Assembly: GCF_004364975.1 (NCBI RefSeq)
Contig: NZ_SOBW01000008.1
Coordinates: 186,001-250,000, forward strand
Length of the DNA stretch: 64,000 nt
Reading direction: 5' to 3'
DNA from: Gelidibacter sediminis
GTDB taxonomy: Bacteria; Bacteroidota; Bacteroidia; Flavobacteriales; Flavobacteriaceae
Every line of letters starts with the position of its first letter. Position 1 is the stretch's first letter. Made by a program: the position numbers and the translations under genes. Below are positions 45,269 to 54,795 of the stretch, in pieces. The notes under the pieces are model-generated. The model ran no database searches. It was not told the DNA's origin and saw only the letters and a program-made list of their open reading frames with translations.

Positions 45269-45781
45269 TTATTCAATTTCAACACCATCAGTTGTAAATG
45301 AAAAGGATTTATTTCCTAATCCACCAACCATGACGGCCTGAAATATTGGATTAAGTTTTTCGCTGCCATACCATTCAATAATAAAATTGGCTCCAGAACC
45401 ACCAGTTTCGTCATCTTGATCAACTACATATTCTATGGTTTCAAAGGTGTTTAAAAAAATAGGCGAATCGATATAGCCCCTCACCAACTTTCCTTCAGTG
45501 TTGTAATAATCCAGCCGACTGATATATAGGGTGTCCGTTTCACTGGTATTGTGAATGCTCAAAGTGGAGGTCAGTAAAGTTCTTTCATTGCGGGTGCGTT
45601 GGTAAATGTCAGAATAGACAGGCACATAGACCTTTTTGGTTTTGGTGCCAATGTCGTGAACCTGTGTGCTGTTGAGATGATGTTCTGTAGAAATGGATTC
45701 GCTTTTTTCGTAAGGTTTCTTGGTGTCACAACTCGCTATGACGCTTAATAAGAGTGTCATAAAAATTAGAGTGTATTTCAT
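45269..45781 (-). CDS. DUF3124 lipoprotein
   Basis: 170 residues from the ATG at 45781, which gives a lipoprotein signal ending VIASC; the longer start 42 nt upstream would hide it. KKVYVPVYSDIYQ, LTSTLSIHNTSETDTLYISRLDYYNTEGKLVR, GGSGANFIIEW and the end FQAVMVGG fit DUF3124, a beta-sandwich family of unknown function. Single gene. Confidence 0.85.
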   Translation of the reverse strand: MKYTLIFMTLLLSVIASCDTKKPYEKSESISTEHHLNSTQVHDIGTKTKKVYVPVYSDIYQRTRNERTLLTSTLSIHNTSETDTLYISRLDYYNTEGKLVRGYIDSPIFLNTFETIEYVVDQDDETGGSGANFIIEWYGSEKLNPIFQAVMVGGLGNKSFSFTTDGVEIE

Positions 45782-45908
45782 GGAATAGAGGTTTCTTGGC
45801 AGTAGCATACCGTTCTCTAACAAATATAAAAAGATTTATGCAGTGTTAACAAAAAGATATTTGATATATTATTGTCGGACTTTAAAATTTGATGAATGCG
45901 TGGAACAT

Positions 45909-45948
45909 AAAAAAAAGCCTAACATATCAAATGATTTATTAGGCTTTT
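45909..45948 (-). terminator. Terminator of the tRNA gene
   Basis: AAAAGCCTAA (45913-45922) pairs with TTAGGCTTTT (45939-45948). Read on the minus strand, the stem is followed by a U-run of eight (45916-45909). It begins 2 nt after the tRNA 3' end. Confidence 0.85.
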
Positions 45949-45950
45949 AG

Positions 45951-46028
45951 TGGTCGGGGTGGCAGGATTCGAACCTGCGACCTCCGCGTCCCAAACGCGG
46001 CGCGATAACCGGGCTACGCTACACCCCG
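45951..46028 (-). tRNA. tRNA-Pro (anticodon UGG)
   Basis: On the minus strand acceptor CGGGGTG pairs with CACCCCG, discriminator A, then genomically encoded CCA (45953-45951). The anticodon loop reads TTTGGGA, with TGG at 45993-45991 and G37. The T arm has GGTTCGAATCC. UGG reads all four proline codons by wobble. Confidence 0.95.
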
Positions 46029-46066
46029 AGTGGTTATCTTTGTCTCGACTCCTGGAAATCGAGGTG

Positions 46067-46098
46067 CAAATATATGGCTTTTCTTTAAATTGTAACAA
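46067..46098 (-). promoter_or_regulatory. Promoter of tRNA-Pro
   Basis: On the minus strand TTG (46098-46096), 21 nt, then TATATTTG (46074-46067). This fits the Bacteroidota consensus well and gives a ~33-nt leader. Confidence 0.65.
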
Positions 46099-46135
46099 AT
46101 TTTATTTCTAAATTTATAGATTAATCTCTAACAGT

Positions 46136-47254
46136 ATGAAAATCAAAAATTACGTTCTAGTATTAATGGCATTTGTGGGCATCAGTTCATGTGCTCAAGA
46201 TAAAAACCCTGTCAATACCAATCACGACTTTGAAATGGTGGTGCCCGAGTTAACCAATCCTTGGGGGTTTGTATTTTTACCTGATAATTCAATGTTGATT
46301 AATGAAAAAGAAGGTAAAATCATTCATTTTAAAGAGGGTAAAAAAACAGGTGTTGAAGGTGTCCCTGAAGTTTACAATAGAGGGCAAGGCGGTTTACTTG
46401 ATATAGTCCTTCACCCCAATTACAAAGAGAACGGATGGATATATCTAACCTACGCCTCATCAGATGGTGAGGATGAAGGTGGAAATACGGCCTTGATGCG
46501 GGCTAAATTAGAAAATAATGTACTCGTAAATAAGGAAGTCCTTTATAAAGCCACTCCTAATACGACTAAAGGGCAGCACTTTGGTTCTCGAATTGTTTTT
46601 GACAACAATGGGTATCTTTATTTTACAATTGGAGATAGGGGTGATCGTGATATCAATCCGCAAGACATTACCCGAGACGGCGGTAAGGTATATCGATTAC
46701 ATGATGATGGCTCCATTCCTGAGGACAACCCTTTTATAAATGATCCCAAAGCGAAAAAGGCAATCTATTCTTATGGACATCGGAATCCACAAGGCATGGT
46801 ACTGCATCCAATTACTGGAGAAGTGTGGACGCATGAGCATGGGCCAAGAGGGGGTGATGAAATCAATATCATTAAAAAAGCAGCCAATTATGGGTGGCCA
46901 GTAATTAGTTATGGCATCAATTATGTGGGTACCAAATTCACTGATATTACTGAAAAGGAAGGAATGGAACAGCCTCTTCATTATTGGGACCCATCCATAG
47001 CGCCTAGTGGTATGGCTTTTATCACCAGCGATAATTATCCGGGGTGGAAAGGCGATTTATTGGTAGGTTCGTTAAAATTTCTATATGTAGATAAGGTGGT
47101 GTTAAAAGAGGGTAAAGTGGTTAAAGAAGAACGTCTTTTAGATGGCTTGGGTCGTGTCAGATCTATAAACCAAGGGCCTGATGGCTTCATCTACGTTGGT
47201 ATTGAAAACAAAGGCATTGTTAAAATACTTCCTAAAAACAAAGGAAAAAAATGA
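46136..47254 (+). CDS. PQQ-dependent sugar dehydrogenase lipoprotein
   Basis: 372 residues. Signal peptide with lipobox GISSC, then a six-bladed propeller of the soluble glucose dehydrogenase/Yli family: NPWGFVFLPD, GGLLDIVLHP, KGQHFGSRIVFDNNGYLYFTIGDRG, YGHRNPQG, HEHGPRGGDEIN, APSGMAF. It oxidises aldoses at the cell surface using PQQ. The last 4 nt overlap the cytochrome c gene, the likely electron acceptor. PQQ synthesis genes are not in the window. Confidence 0.9.
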   Translation: MKIKNYVLVLMAFVGISSCAQDKNPVNTNHDFEMVVPELTNPWGFVFLPDNSMLINEKEGKIIHFKEGKKTGVEGVPEVYNRGQGGLLDIVLHPNYKENGWIYLTYASSDGEDEGGNTALMRAKLENNVLVNKEVLYKATPNTTKGQHFGSRIVFDNNGYLYFTIGDRGDRDINPQDITRDGGKVYRLHDDGSIPEDNPFINDPKAKKAIYSYGHRNPQGMVLHPITGEVWTHEHGPRGGDEINIIKKAANYGWPVISYGINYVGTKFTDITEKEGMEQPLHYWDPSIAPSGMAFITSDNYPGWKGDLLVGSLKFLYVDKVVLKEGKVVKEERLLDGLGRVRSINQGPDGFIYVGIENKGIVKILPKNKGKK

Positions 47255-47649
47255 TTGCAGTAGTTGCGTTTTTAAGTCTGTTGTTGTCCTGTAAGACGAC
47301 ACCACAACAAACACTCGAATTAAAAGAAAGCATCGCTAGAGGTGCCGGAGTTTATGAAAATTTTTGCATGAATTGCCATATGCCAAATGGTGAGGGCATC
47401 ACCAATGCCTTTCCGCCCTTAGCAAAAGCTGATTATTTAATGAACAAGCGTCGTGAAAGTATTAAAGCAGTAAAATATGGATTGTCTGGAGAAATCACCG
47501 TTAATGGGGTTACTTATAACAGCAGTATGGCGGCTTTAGGGCTTTCTGATCATGAAGTTGCTGACGTTATGAATTATGTATTAAATTCGTGGGGAAATGA
47601 CGATGGGAAAATTGTAACACCTGCCGAAGTTTCTAAAATTGAGCCCTAG
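47251..47649 (+). CDS. Cytochrome c lipoprotein
   Basis: 132 residues. Short lipoprotein signal with C14 in LLSC. Haem site C39-M-N-C42-H43 and likely axial Met93 in SSMAALG. Class I monohaem cytochrome. It overlaps the PQQ dehydrogenase stop by ATGA, so the two form an electron-transfer pair: dehydrogenase to cytochrome to the respiratory chain. Confidence 0.9.
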   Translation: MIAVVAFLSLLLSCKTTPQQTLELKESIARGAGVYENFCMNCHMPNGEGITNAFPPLAKADYLMNKRRESIKAVKYGLSGEITVNGVTYNSSMAALGLSDHEVADVMNYVLNSWGNDDGKIVTPAEVSKIEP

Positions 47650-47667
47650 TAGTTCTCAATAAATGGT

Positions 47668-47675
47668 TAAATTTG
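47668..47675 (+). promoter_or_regulatory. -7 promoter element of the udk operon
   Basis: TAAATTTG fits TAnnTTTG, 23 nt before ATG 47699. Confidence 0.4.
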
Positions 47676-47698
47676 CCCGGAAATCTAAAAAATAAAGG

Positions 47699-48307
47699 AT
47701 GCTGATTATAGGAATAGCTGGGGGAACAGGATGTGGAAAAACGACCGTTGTTAATCAAATTTTAAAAGAATTGCCAGAAGGTGAAGTGGGGGTGATTTCT
47801 CAAGATTCTTATTATAAAGACACGACGCATTTAAGTTTTGATGAGCGTGTAAAGATCAATTTTGACCATCCACGTTCTATCGATTTTGAATTGTTGGAAC
47901 GTCATCTGAAAGATTTGAAAGAAGGCAAGGATATTCACCAACCCGTATACTCCTTTATCAAACATAATAGAACAGGAGATACCATCCTGACGCATCCAAG
48001 AAAAGTGATGATTGTTGAAGGTATTTTGATATTGACCAATCCTGAATTACGCGATATGATGGACATTAAAATCTTTGTTCATGCTGATAGTGATGAGCGC
48101 TTAATCAGACGCCTAAAACGTGATATTTCTGAGCGTGGACGCGACTTAGATGAAGTGTTGGCACGTTATCAAAACACGCTCAAACCAATGCATCAACAGT
48201 TTATTGAGCCGATGAAAGAGTATGCAGACATTATCATCCCCAACAATAAGTACAACACCGTAGCAGTTGATATTGTAAAGACCATCATTAACCAACGCTT
48301 AATATAA
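47699..48307 (+). CDS. udk: Uridine kinase
   Basis: 202 residues. P-loop GIAGGTGCGKTTV near the N-terminus, SQDSYYKD, FDHPRSIDFELLERHL and HQPVYSFIKHNRT are diagnostic. It phosphorylates uridine and cytidine in pyrimidine salvage. First gene of an operon with divIC (1 nt gap). Confidence 0.95.
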   Translation: MLIIGIAGGTGCGKTTVVNQILKELPEGEVGVISQDSYYKDTTHLSFDERVKINFDHPRSIDFELLERHLKDLKEGKDIHQPVYSFIKHNRTGDTILTHPRKVMIVEGILILTNPELRDMMDIKIFVHADSDERLIRRLKRDISERGRDLDEVLARYQNTLKPMHQQFIEPMKEYADIIIPNNKYNTVAVDIVKTIINQRLI

Positions 48308-48308
48308 G

Positions 48309-48632
48309 TTGAAAACTAAAAACAAATATCTAAAGTTCTTTAAGAACATGTACGTGCTCATATTTATCGTGTTCGGTGTGTGGATGCTGTTTTTTGATGC
48401 CAACTCGTATCTGATTCATCATGAGTTGAATTCAGAAATGAACGATTTGGAAGATGAGCGTGATTATTATAAAAAAGAGATTTTAAAAGATAAAAAAGCC
48501 ATCAAAGCCTTAAGTACAGAGGAGGGGCTGGAACGTTTAGCGCGCGAAAAATACTACATGAAAAGAGAGAATGAAGAAATTTATATTATTGAATATGAAG
48601 ATAGTATAAAAAGCCAAGAAGACTATGAGTAA
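48309..48632 (+). CDS. Septum formation initiator, FtsB/DivIC family
   Basis: 107 residues. One membrane helix (YVLIFIVFGVWMLFF), then a coiled coil (about 40-75, LNDLEDERDYYKKEILKDKKAI-type heptads) and the short conserved end EGLERLAREKYYMKRENEEIY. It acts with FtsL/FtsQ-like partners at the division site. Start is TTG 48309, two bases after the udk stop. The 3' end overlaps mutA by 8 nt. Confidence 0.9.
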   Translation: MKTKNKYLKFFKNMYVLIFIVFGVWMLFFDANSYLIHHELNSEMNDLEDERDYYKKEILKDKKAIKALSTEEGLERLAREKYYMKRENEEIYIIEYEDSIKSQEDYE

Positions 48633-49995
48633 GACGCTATTTGATGAATTTTCTGAGGCTACTTCCAAGCAGTGGAAACAGCTAATTCAATATGACTTAA
48701 AAGGGGCTGATTATAATGAAACCTTAATCTGGAAAACGGATGAAGGGATTCATGTGAAACCTTTTTACCACGCCGATGAGTTTGAAAAGCGTCCAGAAGT
48801 ATCTAATACCAAGGCCACGGAATGGCAGATATGTCAAGCCATCTATGTGGCTAATGTTGAAAAATCCAATTTTAAGGCTGTCAATGCCATTGCGCGAGGG
48901 GCGGAAAGTATTACATTTATTTTACCATCAGAAGCGATTGTCATTAAAGATCTTTTAGTTAACATCAATCTGACAAAAGTCACCGTATTTTTTGAGTGTC
49001 AGTTCTTGTCTGAAGATTTTGTTAAGCAGTTCGATTATATTCCAAGTAAGGAAAATATCCATATCCACACTGATATTATTGGCAATCTGGCCAAAACTGG
49101 AAATTGGTTTAATAATCTAAGTTCAGACCAATCTCAGTTTATAGATATCGTAAAATATACAAACTCGTTTTCAATCAACCTCAATTTATATCAAAATGCT
49201 GGTGCTAATATGGTGCAGCAGTTGGCTTATGCCTTAGCCCATGCTAACGAGTATTTGAATCATTTGGATGCCGTTCTCACTCCTGAGGCAAAAGAATCTT
49301 TTAAAGTGATTTTTAATGTGTCCGTAGGCACGAATTATTTCTTTGAGATTGCAAAACTCCGTGCCCTAAGGAAACTCTGGAGTTTTTTAGCTGAGACTTA
49401 CGGATGGAATACTGAATGTCTGATTTTTGTTAAGCCTACAAGGCGCAATAAAACTTTGTACGATTATAACACCAATATGTTGCGTACCACTACGGAATGT
49501 ATGAGCGCCATCTTTGGTGGTGCAAATACCATATGTAATGCCCCTTACGATGCTATTTATCATAAGGATAACGAATTCTCTGAGCGCATCGCAAGAAACC
49601 AATTGTTAGTGCTAAAGCACGAAAGCTACCTTGATAAAGTTAATAATCCTGCAGATGGGGCTTATTATATAGAAAGTCTGACCGATCAATTGGCAGAGAA
49701 ATCTTTAGCCTTGTTTAAAGATATTGAAGCTAATGGTGGATTTCTTCATCAGTTAAAGGAAGGCATTATTCAAAATAAAATTAAGGAAAGTGCCGTAAAA
49801 GAACAGGAACAATTTGATAAAGGTGAATTGATTTTATTGGGTACCAACAAGCATCCTAATGTCAGTGATAAAATGGCGCATGAATTGGAACTGTATCCTT
49901 TTGTAAAGAAAAATCCTGTAAAAACCTTAATAGAGCCTATTATTGAAAAACGTTTGGCAGAAGCTGTTGAACAAAAACGATTGGATGATGAGTAG
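48625..49995 (+). CDS. mutA: Methylmalonyl-CoA mutase small (beta) subunit
   Basis: 456 residues, a TIM-barrel-like domain only. It resembles the large subunit ([38 protein letters not shown]) but lacks the cobalamin motif DxHxxG and the whole C-terminal flavodoxin-like domain, which longer MutA proteins keep in degenerate form. It pairs with the large subunit for succinyl-CoA/methylmalonyl-CoA interconversion. It overlaps mutB by 8 nt. Confidence 0.9.
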   Translation: MSKTLFDEFSEATSKQWKQLIQYDLKGADYNETLIWKTDEGIHVKPFYHADEFEKRPEVSNTKATEWQICQAIYVANVEKSNFKAVNAIARGAESITFILPSEAIVIKDLLVNINLTKVTVFFECQFLSEDFVKQFDYIPSKENIHIHTDIIGNLAKTGNWFNNLSSDQSQFIDIVKYTNSFSINLNLYQNAGANMVQQLAYALAHANEYLNHLDAVLTPEAKESFKVIFNVSVGTNYFFEIAKLRALRKLWSFLAETYGWNTECLIFVKPTRRNKTLYDYNTNMLRTTTECMSAIFGGANTICNAPYDAIYHKDNEFSERIARNQLLVLKHESYLDKVNNPADGAYYIESLTDQLAEKSLALFKDIEANGGFLHQLKEGIIQNKIKESAVKEQEQFDKGELILLGTNKHPNVSDKMAHELELYPFVKKNPVKTLIEPIIEKRLAEAVEQKRLDDE

Positions 49996-52111
49996 AAAGA
50001 ATGTGCAACATATCGTTTTAAAGCATAAAGATCAAATCGTTAAACATCAAGATGCAGAACCTTTTAGAACGGCCGAAGATATTGATATTCAGTCTACCTA
50101 TTCGAAAGCGGATTTAGACCAATTAGAACATCTTAATTTTATTGCCGGTTTGGCACCAAACCTTCGCGGGCCTTATTCTACCATGTATGTGCGTAGACCA
50201 TGGACGATCAGGCAATATGCTGGATTTTCTACAGCTGAAGAAAGTAACGCCTTTTACAGGCGAAATTTGGCGGCAGGCCAAAAAGGACTGTCTGTAGCTT
50301 TTGATTTGGCAACCCATCGCGGTTATGATTCTGATCACCCGCGTGTGGTGGGCGATGTTGGTAAGGCAGGAGTAGCCATCGATTCTGTAGAGGATATGAA
50401 GTTGCTTTTTGATCAAATTCCACTAGATAAAATGTCCGTTTCCATGACCATGAATGGTGCGGTATTGCCCATTATGGCATTTTATATTGTAGCCGCTGAA
50501 GAACAAGGCGTGCAGCCTGAGCAATTGGCAGGTACCATTCAGAATGATATTTTAAAGGAGTTTATGGTGCGGAATACCTATATCTATCCGCCAACACCGT
50601 CCATGAAAATCATCTCAGATATTTTTGAATATTCGAGTAAAAACATGCCTAAATTCAACAGTATTAGCATTTCTGGGTATCATATGCAAGAAGCTGGTGC
50701 TACAGCTGATATTGAATTGGCATATACCCTTGCTGACGGTCTTGAATACATTAGAAAAGGACTCGATGCAGGGATGGATATTGACACATTTGCGCCGCGT
50801 TTATCTTTTTTCTGGGCGATAGGCATGAATCACTTTATGGAAATTGCTAAAATGCGTGCCGCTCGTATGTTATGGGCAAAATTAGTGAAGCAATTCAACC
50901 CGAAAAACGATAAATCACTGTCATTACGTACCCATTGTCAAACCTCCGGATGGAGTTTGACGGAACAAGATCCGTTTAATAACGTTGCCAGAACCACTAT
51001 TGAAGCCGCTGCAGCAGCCTTTGGCGGGACTCAGAGTTTACACACCAATGCTTTGGATGAGGCGATTGCCTTACCAACCGATTTTTCAGCAAGAATAGCG
51101 AGAAATACACAACTGTTCCTACAACAGGAAACCCACATCACCAAAACCGTCGATCCGTGGGCAGGAAGTTATTATGTGGAAAAATTAACCCACGACATCG
51201 CCCAAAAAGCCTGGGAATTGATTGAAGAGGTTGAGGAGCTTGGAGGAATGACCAAAGCGATTGAAGCAGGGATTCCTAAATTGCGTATTGAGGAAGCGGC
51301 AGCGCGCAAACAAGCACGTATTGATTCCTCACAAGACATCATTGTTGGCGTGAACAAATACCGCTTGGATAAAGAAGATCCAATCTCAACCTTAGAAGTC
51401 GATAATCAAACCGTAAGACTTTCACAAATAGAACGTTTGAACCGTATTAAATCGGAACGCAACGCTGCCAAAGTGACCGCAGCATTGTCAAAATTAACTG
51501 TAAATGCACGCACGGGTAAGGGTAATTTATTAGCTTTAGCTGTAGAAGCTGCTCGAGAACGCGCTACTTTAGGTGAAATTAGCGATGCGTTAGAGGACGT
51601 TTTCGGGAGATATAAAGCTCAGATAAAATCATTTTCAGGCGTGTATAGCAAAGAAATAAAAGACGACAGCTCCTTTAAAAGAGCACGGGAACTGGCCGAT
51701 AAATTTGCGGAACAAGACGGGCGTAGACCCCGAATTATGATCGCAAAAATGGGGCAGGATGGTCACGATAGAGGCGCTAAGGTTGTCGCTACAGGCTATG
51801 CTGATGTTGGATTTGATGTGGATATCGGTCCCTTATTCCAAACACCTAAAGAAGCCGCAAAACAGGCTGTAGAAAATGATGTGCATATTTTAGGCGTGTC
51901 ATCTTTGGCAGCAGGTCATAAAACTCTGGTGCCGCGAGTTATTGAGGAACTCAAAAATTATGGTCGGGAGGATATTATGGTCATCGTTGGTGGCGTCATA
52001 CCGAAACAAGATTATCAATATTTATTTGATGCAGGAGCGATAGCTGTTTTCGGTCCAGGAACACGCATTAGCGATGCCGCGATCCAGATCTTGGAAATTT
52101 TAATCGATTGA
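49988..52111 (+). CDS. mutB: Methylmalonyl-CoA mutase large (alpha) subunit
   Basis: 707 residues from ATG 49988 (ATG 49985 is equally possible); an earlier in-frame start overlaps mutA too far. Substrate barrel motifs [55 protein letters not shown], and C-terminal B12 domain with [16 protein letters not shown] (base-off His ligand) and [11 protein letters not shown]. The enzyme rearranges methylmalonyl-CoA to succinyl-CoA. Confidence 0.95.
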   Translation: MSRKNVQHIVLKHKDQIVKHQDAEPFRTAEDIDIQSTYSKADLDQLEHLNFIAGLAPNLRGPYSTMYVRRPWTIRQYAGFSTAEESNAFYRRNLAAGQKGLSVAFDLATHRGYDSDHPRVVGDVGKAGVAIDSVEDMKLLFDQIPLDKMSVSMTMNGAVLPIMAFYIVAAEEQGVQPEQLAGTIQNDILKEFMVRNTYIYPPTPSMKIISDIFEYSSKNMPKFNSISISGYHMQEAGATADIELAYTLADGLEYIRKGLDAGMDIDTFAPRLSFFWAIGMNHFMEIAKMRAARMLWAKLVKQFNPKNDKSLSLRTHCQTSGWSLTEQDPFNNVARTTIEAAAAAFGGTQSLHTNALDEAIALPTDFSARIARNTQLFLQQETHITKTVDPWAGSYYVEKLTHDIAQKAWELIEEVEELGGMTKAIEAGIPKLRIEEAAARKQARIDSSQDIIVGVNKYRLDKEDPISTLEVDNQTVRLSQIERLNRIKSERNAAKVTAALSKLTVNARTGKGNLLALAVEAARERATLGEISDALEDVFGRYKAQIKSFSGVYSKEIKDDSSFKRARELADKFAEQDGRRPRIMIAKMGQDGHDRGAKVVATGYADVGFDVDIGPLFQTPKEAAKQAVENDVHILGVSSLAAGHKTLVPRVIEELKNYGREDIMVIVGGVIPKQDYQYLFDAGAIAVFGPGTRISDAAIQILEILID

Positions 52112-52387
52112 TTATCCTAAGGGAATGCTAAACTCAGTACTATAAATAAGTATAACGTAATGAACTAAATGATGGCTTTATTTGTAGTTGTTTCTTTCAA
52201 TTATGAAATCGATATTTTTGGAGTGTACCATCGAAGCAAAGACTTAAGAGGAAGTAATGCAAGTTTACACTCCACTAGTTTTTTCTGATGTGCTGCTAAT
52301 TACAGCACTGAAACATAAAGCGATCAGTGTTACACATAATCCTCATTTTGCCGGTGTACTATTTTTTAAAATAAACTCATCAAAATC
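52112..52387. other. Structured 276-bp intergenic region before the sulfatase
   Basis: No gene. It holds a hairpin GTGCTG/CAGCAC (52290-52308, 7-nt loop) and an 8-bp inverted pair GGAGTGTA (52220-52227)/TACACTCC (52266-52273). TTG (52348-52350) and TATTTTTT (52370-52377), 19 nt apart, could be the sulfatase promoter, but it leaves only about 5 nt of leader. Confidence 0.4.
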
Positions 52388-53860
52388 ATGAAAAATCTAT
52401 TCGCAATGTTACTGCTTAGCATTTTGTTCTCTTGTAAAACAGGGATGCAACAAAAAGAAACCAAGCCAAATATTTTATTGATTGTGATTGATGATTTGGG
52501 TTATGCTGACTTTTCGTCATTTAGGAATCATGATCAGCAAATTTCAACGCCAAATATTACCCGATTAGGAAAATCGGGAACCGTTTACACTCAGGCTTAT
52601 GTAACCGCACCAGTTTGCAGTCCGTCTCGGGCGGGAATCCTTACCGGACAGAATCAATTTAGATGGGATAAACCCGCAAGTTGGGGCCCACGACTTCCGG
52701 ACAATGTCAAAACCATTGCTGAATATCTGAAAGAAGCAGGTTATGCCACAGCCCGCATAGGCAAAAATGATTTAGGGAGAAATTTTCATAAAAATGATGT
52801 ACGCGAATATCCTTTACAACATGGCTACGACGAATTTCTAGGGTTTAGCGCACATGCACATGATTATTGGCTAAATTCACAGGAAATAAAGGACAGAACA
52901 CCAGATCCGTATGGAACGAGTGCGCTATTGGGGCCGTTGATGCATAATATGGGTGAAAAAAGTTATAAGGAGGGTTATTTAACCGATATTTTGACGGATG
53001 AATCTATTGACTATATCAAACAGAAAAGGGACCAGCCATTTTTTCTCACCTTATCCTATAGCGCCGTACACCATCTGATACATGAAGTGCCAAAGAAGTA
53101 TTTAGACAAATATAATGTGAAGGAAATTCCTAATTATGATCCTGATGCTATGGAAGCTTTTGGAAAACACAAGCCAGGGTCCTACGCTGCGTATTACGAC
53201 AAGTATTCTCGTGTTGGCGCCATTCAGCATAAGGACCTAAGAAATTATTACTTAGCGAATTTGAACTGTTTGGATGATAATATTGGTCGCGTCTTGGATG
53301 CTATAAAACAACAGGGATTAGAAAAAGAAACCTTAATTGTATTTGTTTCTGACAATGGAGGCTCACCACTTACAGGTGCCAATAATAGCCCATTAACGGG
53401 AGGTAAATATTCGTTATGGGAAGGTGGTATCCGTGTGCCTATGGCTATGAGTTGGCCGGGTAAAGTAGAAGCAGGAGCCATTCGAAATGAAAATGTGTCT
53501 GCACTTGATATTCTGCCAACATTGGTGGAAATTGCTGGCATAAAGATAACCGATTCTAAGGTGGATGGAATCAGTCTATTCAATCCAGACCCTAACCGTT
53601 TATTGGTATGGAAATGGCAAAAAACTTGGGCGGTAAGAAAAGGCGATTGGAAATTGACCAATACTAATGAAAATCACTGGAAAAGTGAACCTTCCGCACA
53701 ATATATCAAGCCAATCCGGGATGATTTTACACTTAAATTATTCGATCTTTCTAATGACCCAGGAGAACGTAAAGATTTAGCAATCATGCATCCTGAGAAG
53801 GTAAAAGAATTAGAGGCTGCTTATAAGGCGTGGATGGAGGCAAATGTCATAAGTAACTGA
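52388..53860 (+). CDS. Type I sulfatase lipoprotein
   Basis: 490 residues with a lipoprotein signal (LFSC16). N-terminal metal site IVIDDLGYAD (D35, D36), C77-S-P-S-R81 where C77 is turned into formylglycine by a sulfatase-maturing enzyme, then VFVSDNGG. The C-terminal FDLSNDPGERKDLA is typical. It removes sulfate from a carbohydrate or similar ester at the cell surface. Its 3' end faces the glpR homologue, whose own start is divergent from glpD. Substrate unknown. Confidence 0.92.
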   Translation: MKNLFAMLLLSILFSCKTGMQQKETKPNILLIVIDDLGYADFSSFRNHDQQISTPNITRLGKSGTVYTQAYVTAPVCSPSRAGILTGQNQFRWDKPASWGPRLPDNVKTIAEYLKEAGYATARIGKNDLGRNFHKNDVREYPLQHGYDEFLGFSAHAHDYWLNSQEIKDRTPDPYGTSALLGPLMHNMGEKSYKEGYLTDILTDESIDYIKQKRDQPFFLTLSYSAVHHLIHEVPKKYLDKYNVKEIPNYDPDAMEAFGKHKPGSYAAYYDKYSRVGAIQHKDLRNYYLANLNCLDDNIGRVLDAIKQQGLEKETLIVFVSDNGGSPLTGANNSPLTGGKYSLWEGGIRVPMAMSWPGKVEAGAIRNENVSALDILPTLVEIAGIKITDSKVDGISLFNPDPNRLLVWKWQKTWAVRKGDWKLTNTNENHWKSEPSAQYIKPIRDDFTLKLFDLSNDPGERKDLAIMHPEKVKELEAAYKAWMEANVISN

Positions 53861-53883
53861 ATAGTAGTGTTGTTATTTAAGTG

Positions 53884-54636
53884 TTATGCAATGGTGACTT
53901 TAATGCCTTTTTCTTCAAATTTTCTTATTAACCCAGTTGAAATACCTTTATCGGTAATCAGTTCGTGAATCTGATCTATATCGCAAATTCTGGCAAAACT
54001 CTTTTTGCCAAATTTGGAAGAATCCGCTAAAACAATAATTTTTTGTGCAGCTGCTAACATTTGTCTATTGAGTTGTGCCTCTTCTAAATTAGTGGTGGAA
54101 AGTCCATAATCTAAATCAAGTCCGTCTACACCCAAAAAAAGCTTGCTACATGAAACATTGGCTAAAATGTGCTCTGCATAGGACCCAATAACGGAGCCTG
54201 ATGAGTGGCGAATATAGCCTCCAAGTTGGAGAATTTCAATGCTTTTATCATGAATCAAATGCAGGACAACATGCAATGAGGAGGTGATTACCGTTAATTT
54301 GTTTTTGGGTTTGATAAATTTTGACAAGGCTTGTACCGTAGTACCTGAAGCAATAAGGATGGAATCATTTTCATCTATCAATCGGGCAGCGCACTCTGCA
54401 ATCCCATTTTTTTCTTCTACAGAAATTTTTTCCTTTTCGCCAATTGCCTTTTCATTGATATAGGGATTGTCCAATGAGGCACCTCCATGGGTGCGATAAA
54501 GGAGCCCCTTTTCCTCCAGCAATCTTAAATCTTTTCGAATAGTAACTGCAGAAACATCTAGTAGTTCACATAAATCCGAAACTTCAAGATGTTCCTCCTT
54601 CGCTAGTTTTTCTAATATAATTTGATGTCTTCTCAT
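53884..54636 (-). CDS. glpR: DeoR/GlpR-family repressor
   Basis: 250 residues. N-terminal winged helix (LEKLAKEEHLEVSDLCELLDVSAVTIRKDLRLLEEKGLLYRTHGGA), then a phosphosugar-binding DeoR sensor domain (ILIASGTTVQALSKF, LFLGVDGLDLDYGLST). It is divergent from glpDKF and likely senses glycerol-3-phosphate, in line with E. coli GlpR. A TATATTTG box (54656-54649, minus) precedes it by 12 nt. Repressor assignment is by family and place. Confidence 0.87.
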   Translation of the reverse strand: MRRHQIILEKLAKEEHLEVSDLCELLDVSAVTIRKDLRLLEEKGLLYRTHGGASLDNPYINEKAIGEKEKISVEEKNGIAECAARLIDENDSILIASGTTVQALSKFIKPKNKLTVITSSLHVVLHLIHDKSIEILQLGGYIRHSSGSVIGSYAEHILANVSCSKLFLGVDGLDLDYGLSTTNLEEAQLNRQMLAAAQKIIVLADSSKFGKKSFARICDIDQIHELITDKGISTGLIRKFEEKGIKVTIA

Positions 54637-54648
54637 AAGTGTGCTTCA

Positions 54649-54656
54649 CAAATATA
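54649..54656 (-). promoter_or_regulatory. -7 element of the glpR gene
   Basis: Minus strand TATATTTG (54656-54649), 12 nt before the start codon. Confidence 0.4.
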
Positions 54657-54695
54657 AGCAAATGAAAGCTATCGACCTATAAATTATGTTTTAAG

Positions 54696-54734
54696 GTTTC
54701 GTTTAACATAAAAAAGTTTCGTTTTGTTTCATTT
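54696..54734. promoter_or_regulatory. Probable GlpR operators
   Basis: GTTTCGTTT at 54696-54704 and again at 54716-54724, then GTTTCATTT at 54726-54734: direct repeats with starts 20 and 10 nt apart, on one face of the helix. The second and third overlap the -33 TTG (54724-54726) of glpD. Confidence 0.55.
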
Positions 54735-54757
54735 AGAAAAAATAATATTTATATTTG
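54724..54757 (+). promoter_or_regulatory. Promoter of glpDKF
   Basis: TTG (54724-54726), 23 nt, TATATTTG (54750-54757); start codon at 54796, a 30-40 nt leader. Overlaps the operators. Confidence 0.55.
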
Positions 54758-54795
54758 AAACCATATAAAACAAATAGTACTAATATTTACAGACT

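Larger units (their letters stand above)
45782..46135. other. Intergenic region holding tRNA-Pro
   Basis: The 354-bp gap contains a minus-strand tRNA with its promoter and terminator, annotated separately. Nothing else of note was seen. Confidence 0.7.

Noticed and set aside
45951-46028. tRNA-Pro considered as an integration site of a mobile element
   Set aside because: Neither side holds an integrase, a repeat of the tRNA 3' end, or foreign-looking genes.
53248-53661. 137-codon open frame antisense to the sulfatase gene
   Set aside because: No recognisable motif, and the opposite strand has clear sulfatase sequence.
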